Shown here: piece after piece, positions 1-4,723 of the stretch
Layout of the letters: each line of letters starts with the position of its first letter
How positions within the stretch are numbered: the stretch's first letter is position 1
Assembly (NCBI GenBank): GCA_005881235.1
Contig: VBEQ01000092.1
Location: forward strand, 1-8,952
From: Chloroflexota bacterium
GTDB taxonomy: Bacteria > Chloroflexota > Dormibacteria > CF-121
Length of the DNA: 8,952 nucleotides
Direction of reading: 5' to 3'
Made by a program: the position numbers and the translations under genes
Notes under the pieces: generated by a model
Databases searched by the model: none
The model's input: only the letters and a program-made list of their open reading frames with translations
What the model was told of the DNA's origin: nothing

Positions 1-332
1 AAGGCCAGCTACGGATCGGCACCATCCGCATCGGCGATGAGCCGGTCGCGGTGCAGATGTGGCTGGAGAAAGGTGACGCGATGTTCCTTTACTACTCCGG
101 GTTCCTGCCGGCATGGAGGGCGCACTCGGTCGCGCTGCTGGCCACCATCGGCGCCTTCCAGGACGCCATCGGCCGCGGCGCCCGCCAGATCGAGTTCCTG
201 GCCGGCGGTGGGCACCCCAAGGAACGCTGGGACACGGAGCAACGGGTGCACAGCAACATCTGGTTGGTCCGCCGCCCACTCATGACCCGATTCCTGTTCA
301 GCCTTCCGAACCACTACCGGCAGCTGGCGTGA
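1..332 (+). CDS. C-terminal part of a CelD/BcsL-like GNAT acyltransferase (partial, cut by left edge)
   Basis: The reading frame is open through the left edge and ends at TGA 330-332, leaving about 109 C-terminal residues. What is seen: a basic/aromatic segment around 'YYSGFLPAW', then a helix 'LLATIGAFQDAIGRGAR', then 'IEFLAGGGHPKERW'. This order (Tyr-rich strand with a Ser-Gly or Asp-Pro turn, helix ending in a Gly, 'xFLxGxxxxKxxW') is the C-terminal half of the Acetyltransf_6 / CelD-BcsL GNAT family, whose members occur in cellulose and other exopolysaccharide clusters and probably acylate a sugar or peptide substrate. The substrate here is unknown. The stop overlaps the next gene's GTG (GTGA, 329-332), and an intrinsic terminator follows 20 nt later, so this gene may also be the last of an upstream operon. 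An alternative is a FemAB-like acyltransferase, which shares the fold. Confidence 0.72.
   Translation, partial: GQLRIGTIRIGDEPVAVQMWLEKGDAMFLYYSGFLPAWRAHSVALLATIGAFQDAIGRGARQIEFLAGGGHPKERWDTEQRVHSNIWLVRRPLMTRFLFSLPNHYRQLA
329..332 (+). promoter_or_regulatory. GTGA stop/start overlap (translational coupling site)
   Basis: The TGA stop of the GNAT gene (330-332) overlaps a GTG codon (329-331) in the frame of the first cellulase. Starting here gives that protein a normal signal peptide with a basic n-region. No clear Shine-Dalgarno sequence precedes it, which fits re-initiation by the ribosome that has just terminated. Whether this GTG is really used is uncertain because of the terminator at 352-382. 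Confidence 0.55.
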
Positions 333-1588
333 GCCGGAGCTCCATCTCGGGCCGGCGCCGCCAGGCGCCGGTTTTTTCTTTTGTGCTGGTCTGCCTCCTC
401 CTCTGCGCGCTGGGGGGGCGGGCCGACATGGCGGCCGCCCATGACTCGCCGGACGCGCTCTCTATCCGCATCGCGGGCAACCATTTCGTCGACGGTCGCG
501 GCACACCGGTGCGGATGCTGGGCGTCAATCGGTCGGGGACCGAGTACGAATGCATGGATGGGCGCGGTTTCTTCGACGGGCCGAGTGACGCGGCCTCGAT
601 CGCCGTCATGGCCTCCTGGCACATCAATACGGTTCGCGTCCCGCTCAACGAGGATTGCTGGCTCGGCATCAACGGCGCGCCGGCCGCCTTCAGCGGCGCC
701 GCCTATCGGGACGCGATCGTCGCCTACGTCGGCCGCCTGCATGACGCCGGCTTGTACGCCATCGTCGACCTGCACTGGTCGGCCCAGGGGATGCTGCCCG
801 CTGACGGCAAGACCGGCCAGGGCCGCAAGATGGCGGACCGCGATCACGCGCCGGCCTTCTGGCGTTCGGTCGGCACCACCTTTGGCCGCGATCCGGCTGT
901 CGTCTTCGATCTTTTCAATGAGCCGCACGACATCAGCTGGGATTGCTGGCAGAACGGCTGCACCACGCAGGACCCGACCGGAAGCTGGCAGGTCGCGGGC
1001 TACCAATCGCTGCTGGATGCGGTTCGCGAAAGCGGGGCGCAGAACCCCGTGCTGGTCGCCGGCAATCGCTGGGCGGGCGACCTGCGCGGCTGGCCGCACG
1101 GCGTCCACGATCCGCTGCACCAGCTGGCCGCGTCCTGGCACGTGTACTCGCCGGGACCACGACTGGATTCGCTGCGCGACCTGGTGGTGCGGCCGGTCGC
1201 GGCCGCCTACCCCGTGGTCGCCGCGGAATTCGGGGAGAAGGATTGCGCCCGGTCGTGGGTGCACGACTTCATGGACTGGGCCGACCGTGCCGGCATTTCC
1301 TACGTGGCATGGACCTGGGACAGCTGGCCCGACTGCGGCAACCCGGTGCTGATCACCGCCTACGACGGAACGGCGACCGCCTACGGCAGCGGCGTTCGGG
1401 ATCACCTGGCGGCGCTCTGGCAGGCGCAGCCAGCCACAAACGTTTTGACGCCGCTGGGAGCCTACGCCCCGCTACTCATCCTCGGTGCGGCCGCCGTGTT
1501 ACTCATTGTGGTCTCCGTTGCCATTTCGATTTTCACCCTCAGACGCCTTCGGCGCCGGAAACCCGCGCAGGGAGTGACCGGCATGTAA
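329..1588 (+). CDS. Membrane-anchored secreted GH5-type endoglucanase, copy 1
   Basis: A 419-residue protein starting at GTG 329. An earlier in-frame start at 113 would lie inside the GNAT gene and is rejected. Residues 1-36 are a signal peptide: Arg-rich n-region, then hydrophobic core 'FSFVLVCLLLCALGG'. Residues 44-365 form a cellulase (GH5, clan GH-A) barrel. Visible motifs are 'GVNRSGTEYEC' (65-75), 'VRVPLNEDCW' (102-111), 'VDLHW' (146-150), the acid/base Glu198 in 'FDLFNEPHD', His271-Tyr273 in 'SWHVYSP', the nucleophile Glu300 in 'AAEFGE', and the C-terminal barrel strand 'VAWTWDSWPDC'. Residues 379-403 are a transmembrane helix followed by 'LRRLRRRK', with almost no linker, so the enzyme should be anchored with the catalytic domain outside. 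The likely reaction is hydrolysis of internal beta-1,4-glucosidic bonds; the exact substrate (cellulose-like EPS, mannan or other) cannot be read from sequence. It is a close paralogue of the next gene. An alternative start is GTG 383, just after the internal terminator, which would give a signal peptide without a basic n-region. Confidence 0.9.
   Translation: MSRSSISGRRRQAPVFSFVLVCLLLCALGGRADMAAAHDSPDALSIRIAGNHFVDGRGTPVRMLGVNRSGTEYECMDGRGFFDGPSDAASIAVMASWHINTVRVPLNEDCWLGINGAPAAFSGAAYRDAIVAYVGRLHDAGLYAIVDLHWSAQGMLPADGKTGQGRKMADRDHAPAFWRSVGTTFGRDPAVVFDLFNEPHDISWDCWQNGCTTQDPTGSWQVAGYQSLLDAVRESGAQNPVLVAGNRWAGDLRGWPHGVHDPLHQLAASWHVYSPGPRLDSLRDLVVRPVAAAYPVVAAEFGEKDCARSWVHDFMDWADRAGISYVAWTWDSWPDCGNPVLITAYDGTATAYGSGVRDHLAALWQAQPATNVLTPLGAYAPLLILGAAAVLLIVVSVAISIFTLRRLRRRKPAQGVTGM
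352..382 (+). terminator. Intrinsic terminator / attenuator inside the signal-peptide codons of cellulase copy 1
   Basis: A perfect 8-bp GC stem, CCGGCGCC (352-359) with GGCGCCGG (364-371), closes a GCCA tetraloop. It is followed at once by TTTTTT (372-377), a C, and TTTT (379-382). This is a canonical Rho-independent terminator, 20 nt after the GNAT stop. In the cellulase frame the T-run reads as four consecutive T-ending codons (GTT TTT TCT TTT), out of keeping with the G/C-ending codons around it. It either ends the upstream operon or acts as an attenuator relieved when ribosomes re-initiate at GTG 329. Confidence 0.75.
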
Positions 1589-1599
1589 GATGCCGGTCA
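1575..1599 (+). promoter_or_regulatory. Perfect 10-bp hairpin enclosing the stop codon between the two cellulase genes
   Basis: TGACCGGCAT (1575-1584) and ATGCCGGTCA (1590-1599) are exact reverse complements around the 5-nt loop GTAAG, which contains the TAA stop (1586-1588) of cellulase copy 1. The second cellulase's ATG follows 4 nt after the stem. No T-run follows, so it is not a standard terminator. A translational coupling element, mRNA processing/stability hairpin or protein operator are possible. There is no recognisable Shine-Dalgarno sequence outside the stem. Confidence 0.6.
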
Positions 1600-1603
1600 G
1601 CGC

Positions 1604-3067
1604 ATGCGCCGAATGACGAGGCCGCTGCAGCCGGGGATCCTGCTGGCAGCCATCTTCCTGAGCGCCGCGGCCTCGGTCGCGAGCGAGGCTCCGATCGCGG
1701 CACAGGCGGCCAGCCTGTCGGTGCGGATCGCCGGCAATCACTTCGTCGACGGCGCCGGACGCACGGTCCGGCTGCTGGGCGTCAACCGCTCCGGCACCGA
1801 GTACGAGTGCATGGCCAACAACGGGTTCTTCGATGGGCCCGGCGACGCCGCCTCGGTGGCGGCGATGGCCTCCTGGAACATCGACGCCGTGCGCGTGCCG
1901 CTCAACGAGGACTGCTGGCTCGGCATCAACGGCGCCCCGGCCGCCTACAGCGGCGCCAACTACCGCAACGCGATCGCCGGCTACGTCAGCCGCCTGCACG
2001 CGGCGGGCATGTATGCGATCGTCGACCTCCACTGGAACGCCCAGGGTTCCCTCCCCGCCGACGGCAAGACCGGCCAGGGCCGCAAGATGGCCGACCTCGA
2101 CCACTCGCCCGCGTACTGGAGCTCGGTGGCGAGCTTCTTCAAGAACGACCACGGCGTGGTCTTCGACCTCTTCAACGAGCCGCATGACATCAGCTGGGAT
2201 TGCTGGCTCAACGGCTGTACCACCAGCGACGGCACCGGCACCTGGCAGACGGCCGGCATGCAGACCCTGCTCAATGCGGTGCGCGCCACCGGGGCGACCA
2301 ACGTGGTGACGCTGAGCGCCAACGGCTGGGGCGGCGACATTCCGCAATGGCTGAATTACCGGCCGCACGACCCGGCCGGCCAGATCGCGGCCGGCTGGCA
2401 CGTCTACTTCCCGGAGACCTTCTACAGCGATCCCTCACGCTGGGCCAGCTCGGTCCTGCCGGTGGCGGCGCAGGTGCCGATCGCCACCACCGAGCTGGGC
2501 GAGCACGATTGTGCCGACGGCTGGATGAATCAGTTCCTGCCGTGGGCGGACCAGCATGGCCTTTCCTACACTGCCTGGACCTGGAACGCCTGGCCGGACT
2601 GCAGCAACCCGGTGCTGATCACGAAATACGACGGCAGCGCGACCGGCTACGGCGCCGGCTATCGCGATCACCTCCGAGCCCTGAGCGGATTCAAGCCGGT
2701 GGCAACGCAGGCGGTGAGCGGCCCCGCGAGTGGCCGAAGCGCCGCGCCCGCCCGGACGCCGGCCAGTGCGGCGGCCAGCGCCCATTCGGCGGCGGCCAGC
2801 GCCCGTCCGGTGGGGACGACCGCGGCGACGATCGCGCAGCGGCGGTCCGGGACGACGGTGTCCTTCGCGGCGCAGGCCAGCGCGATGGCGAGCAACCCTG
2901 GCCGCGCCCTCTTGATCTGGGTGGGATCGATCGCGCTGCTGGCCGCACCGCTCGGATTCACGGCCACGCGCTGGTCTGTCCGACGCCGGCGTCGCCGGCG
3001 CGCCGCGACAGAGGCGACCGCCGCCGAGCCCCTGTCCCCCGTTGCCGCAAAGCCGTCGCAGACGTAA
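1604..3067 (+). CDS. Membrane-anchored secreted GH5-type endoglucanase, copy 2
   Basis: A 487-residue protein starting at ATG 1604, 15 nt after the previous stop; ATG 1613 is an equally possible start. Residues 1-36 are a signal peptide (basic 'MRRMTR', hydrophobic 'GILLAAIFLSAAA', Ala-x-Ala-type end). The catalytic barrel spans about 38-361 and is collinear with copy 1, with long identical blocks (for example 'VRVPLNEDCWLGINGAPAA' and 'VVFDLFNEPHDISWDCW'). Acid/base is Glu192 (NEP motif), the nucleophile Glu297 ('TTELGE'), and the substrate-site His266-Tyr268 ('HVYFPETFY'). Unlike copy 1 it has an Ala/Ser-rich linker (about 366-433), then a transmembrane helix (435-456), a seven-Arg cluster ('RRRRRRR') and a short cytoplasmic tail. 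It should hydrolyse beta-1,4-glucan or a related polymer at the outer membrane face. The two copies look like a tandem duplication. They differ most in the loop after the His-Tyr motif and in the anchor, which suggests diverged specificity or reach. Confidence 0.92.
   Translation: MRRMTRPLQPGILLAAIFLSAAASVASEAPIAAQAASLSVRIAGNHFVDGAGRTVRLLGVNRSGTEYECMANNGFFDGPGDAASVAAMASWNIDAVRVPLNEDCWLGINGAPAAYSGANYRNAIAGYVSRLHAAGMYAIVDLHWNAQGSLPADGKTGQGRKMADLDHSPAYWSSVASFFKNDHGVVFDLFNEPHDISWDCWLNGCTTSDGTGTWQTAGMQTLLNAVRATGATNVVTLSANGWGGDIPQWLNYRPHDPAGQIAAGWHVYFPETFYSDPSRWASSVLPVAAQVPIATTELGEHDCADGWMNQFLPWADQHGLSYTAWTWNAWPDCSNPVLITKYDGSATGYGAGYRDHLRALSGFKPVATQAVSGPASGRSAAPARTPASAAASAHSAAASARPVGTTAATIAQRRSGTTVSFAAQASAMASNPGRALLIWVGSIALLAAPLGFTATRWSVRRRRRRRAATEATAAEPLSPVAAKPSQT
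2768..2804 (+). repeat. Two-copy 16-bp direct repeat in the Ala/Ser linker of cellulase copy 2
   Basis: GCGGCGGCCAGCGCCC occurs at 2768-2783 and again at 2789-2804, a 21-bp (7-codon) period. It encodes 'AAASA' units of the low-complexity linker between catalytic domain and membrane anchor. This is probably slippage or unequal-crossover expansion of the linker and not a regulatory element. Confidence 0.7.
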
Positions 3068-3077
3068 CGGCGCGGTG

Positions 3078-3106
3078 GCGCCCCTGTCGGGCGCGGGTGA
3101 CATTTT
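3078..3106 (+). terminator. Weak terminator-like hairpin after cellulase copy 2
   Basis: GCGCCC (3078-3083) pairs with GGGCGC (3089-3094) over a CTGTC loop, and a short T-run (TTTT, 3103-3106) lies 8 nt further on. A competing stem, GGCGC (3069-3073) with GCGCC (3078-3082), overlaps it. The gap before the T-run and its shortness make this a poor intrinsic terminator. It may only reduce readthrough between copy 2 and the third hydrolase. Confidence 0.25.
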
Positions 3107-3147
3107 CGGGGCGCCGCAGCTTTGTCATCGACCGGTGGCACCTTACG

Positions 3148-3152
3148 AGGAG
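3148..3152 (+). promoter_or_regulatory. AGGAG Shine-Dalgarno-like site with no start codon at normal spacing
   Basis: AGGAG is the best ribosome-binding match between the second and third hydrolase genes. It lies 32 nt before the chosen ATG 3185, and no ATG, GTG or TTG lies 5-12 nt downstream of it. An in-frame CTG at 3167 is 14 nt away. The site may be coincidental, or may serve a non-standard start. Confidence 0.25.
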
Positions 3153-3184
3153 CATTTCATCCAGCGCTGGGCTACAACGGTGGC

Positions 3185-4723
3185 ATGGCTGGAGGGGCCG
3201 TCCGTCGAATCCACCGTGCCGCCGTCCTCAGCGCCGCTCTGCTGCTGAGCCTGCTGGGCATTGCCGTCATCCAGGCGCCCACACCCGCGAGCGCCGCGAT
3301 CCTGAACCCGTATGGCTTTTCCGTCTGGGGCTATCAGAACCGGGTGACCGCGTCGGGCGTCAAGTGGGTTCGCCTGCAGCGGGACTGGTCGTCGATCGAA
3401 ACCTCGCCCGGCGTCTACAACTTCAGCGGGCTGGACCAGGATGTCGCGCGCGCCAACGCGGCCGGCGTCAACGCCACAGTTCCGCTCCAGGATGCACCAG
3501 GCTTTCGCCTGACGCAGGTTTGCAACGGCGTCAATCTCTTTCCCGGTCCCAATGAGATGAGCACCTTTGCCAGCGTCGTTGCGGCTCGCTACAACGGCAG
3601 GAGCGGGCACGGCTACGTCGCCAGCTTCGAAATCGGTAACGAGGAGTACGACGGTTACTGGGGCGGCAGCTGGGCCAACACGCTACCCTGCCGAGCGGCC
3701 AACTATTACGGTCCCGTCCTGCGCGCCGGGTATGAGGCCGTCAAAGCGCAGTCGCCGAATGCGCTCGTCGGGATGTTCGGGATGTGGTGGGTCGACACCA
3801 ACCATGTCCAGACCTACATCACCTGGCTCTACGCGAACGGCTACGGCCGCTACATGGACTTCGCCAATTTCCATTACTACCCGGGTGGCAACCCCGCGGT
3901 GACCAGCGGATCGACGCCCTCCTTCGATCTGGAGTGGAAGACGATCCATGCCGTGCAGGTCGCCTACGGCGACGGGGCCAAGCCGGTTTGGTGCACGGAG
4001 ACCGGCTGGGCCGTGAGTTCCGTCAACCAGGGCAGCAACCCCGTGGTCACGCTCGCGCAGCAGTCGCAATATCTGCAGTACGTGCTGGACAGCTCGCGAA
4101 ATTCGGGCGTGATGCAGCGGGTCTTCATCTACATGATCTCGGACACGGGCTACGACGGCATGAACCTCTATCCGCCGAGCGGACCGCTGCCCAGCTACAA
4201 CATGCTGGAGAGCTACATGGCGCAGTATCCGACCTGGGGCGCGGCACCGTCGCCCACGCCCACGCCAACCCCGACGCCGGCTCCGACGCCAACGCCGACG
4301 CCTGCGCCGACACCAACGCCGACGCCCGCGCCGACGGCGGCGCCAACGCCGACGCCTACGCCGACGCCCACGCCGACGGCTGCGCCAACCACGAGCCCGG
4401 CACCGACCGCCTCACCGAGCGCGAATCCGGGTCAGACGCGCAAAGCCTCAAAGGCGTATCCCTCGGCGAAGCCGTCCGGTAATGCCACCGCCCTGCAGCC
4501 CTCGAGCTCAGGGTCACTGAACGCGACCGGCACATTTTCGGCCGAGGTGAAGAATCCCGGTCCGTTTGGTCTGGGTCATCTGATCGCGGTGATCCCGAAC
4601 GCGATCGGGTCCGCCGGGATGATGGTCGTCCTCTGGCTATCGCTGGGCGCGCTCTTCTGGGTGGTCCTTCGCGTCCTGACCCTGTTGTCGGTGGCTCGTC
4701 GCCGTCGGGCGGCTGGCTTCTGA
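3185..4723 (+). CDS. Secreted clan GH-A-type glycoside hydrolase with Pro/Thr linker and C-terminal membrane anchor
   Basis: A 512-residue protein from ATG 3185, chosen because it gives a clean signal peptide ('VRRIHRAAVLSAALLLSLLG' ending 'TPASA', cleavage near 37). A TTG at 3122 would add 21 residues before it. Residues 40-350 form a TIM-barrel hydrolase: 'VKWVRLQRDWSSIE' (59-72), the acid/base candidate Glu153 in 'FEIGNEEYDGYW', 'FANFHYYPGG' (227-235), and the nucleophile candidate Glu272 in 'PVWCTETGWA'. The Asn-Glu plus Thr-Glu-Thr-Gly-Trp pair fits clan GH-A. The family is not clear: it resembles GH39 or distant GH5 members and is not alignable by eye with the two upstream enzymes. Residues 355-415 are a Pro/Thr/Ala linker, 416-460 a Ser-rich spacer, about 464-503 strongly hydrophobic (one long or two membrane passes), then 'ARRRRAAGF'. 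It should be displayed outside the membrane, with the linker letting the domain reach into wall or matrix polymer. Its stop overlaps the likely CTG start of lhgO. Confidence 0.85.
   Translation: MAGGAVRRIHRAAVLSAALLLSLLGIAVIQAPTPASAAILNPYGFSVWGYQNRVTASGVKWVRLQRDWSSIETSPGVYNFSGLDQDVARANAAGVNATVPLQDAPGFRLTQVCNGVNLFPGPNEMSTFASVVAARYNGRSGHGYVASFEIGNEEYDGYWGGSWANTLPCRAANYYGPVLRAGYEAVKAQSPNALVGMFGMWWVDTNHVQTYITWLYANGYGRYMDFANFHYYPGGNPAVTSGSTPSFDLEWKTIHAVQVAYGDGAKPVWCTETGWAVSSVNQGSNPVVTLAQQSQYLQYVLDSSRNSGVMQRVFIYMISDTGYDGMNLYPPSGPLPSYNMLESYMAQYPTWGAAPSPTPTPTPTPAPTPTPTPAPTPTPTPAPTAAPTPTPTPTPTPTAAPTTSPAPTASPSANPGQTRKASKAYPSAKPSGNATALQPSSSGSLNATGTFSAEVKNPGPFGLGHLIAVIPNAIGSAGMMVVLWLSLGALFWVVLRVLTLLSVARRRRAAGF
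4247..4429 (+). repeat. Pro-Thr/Pro-Ala low-complexity linker repeat
   Basis: About 60 codons of alternating Pro with Thr, Ala or Ser (residues 355-415 of the third hydrolase), written mainly with ccg/ccc/cca and acg codons. At the DNA level this is a degenerate 'acgcc(g/a)' repeat. It encodes an extended, probably glycosylated or protease-resistant linker. Such tracts vary in length between strains through slippage and are prone to misassembly. Confidence 0.85.
4720..4723 (+). promoter_or_regulatory. CTGA stop/start overlap with probable CTG initiation
   Basis: CTG 4720-4722 is in the lhgO frame and overlaps TGA 4721-4723, the stop of the third hydrolase. It mirrors the GTGA arrangement at 329-332. 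The only ribosome-binding-like sequence is the G-rich GGGCGG at 4707-4712, about 7 nt upstream. Confidence 0.5.

Noticed and set aside
113..328. N-terminal extension of cellulase copy 1 back to 113
   Set aside because: It lies out of frame inside the GNAT coding region, is low-complexity Arg/Gly/Pro, and would bury the signal peptide internally.
350..400. Twin-arginine (Tat) signal in cellulase copy 1
   Set aside because: 'GRRRQAPVF' has consecutive Arg, but the residues after them do not match the S-R-R-x-F-L-K consensus; a Sec signal is the simpler call.
314..1405. Long minus-strand open frame (363 codons) opposite cellulase copy 1
   Set aside because: Shadow of a high-GC gene: Gly/Ala/Arg/Val-rich with no family motifs, whereas the plus strand has a complete GH5 enzyme.
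943..2187. Plus-strand 414-codon frame overlapping both cellulases
   Set aside because: Arg/Pro/Gly-rich alternative frame running through two well-supported genes and their junction.
1499..2401. Minus-strand open frame (300 codons) spanning both cellulases
   Set aside because: Same kind of shadow; it mirrors conserved cellulase codons and has no recognisable domain.
3122..3148. Promoter for the third hydrolase using TTGTCA (3122-3127) as -35
   Set aside because: No -10-like hexamer lies at 16-18 bp; the nearest, TTACGA, is at 15 bp and matches poorly.
4247..4429. Possible CRISPR-like or satellite array
   Set aside because: The periodicity comes from Pro/Thr codons of an in-frame linker; there are no unique spacers and no repeat unit of constant length.
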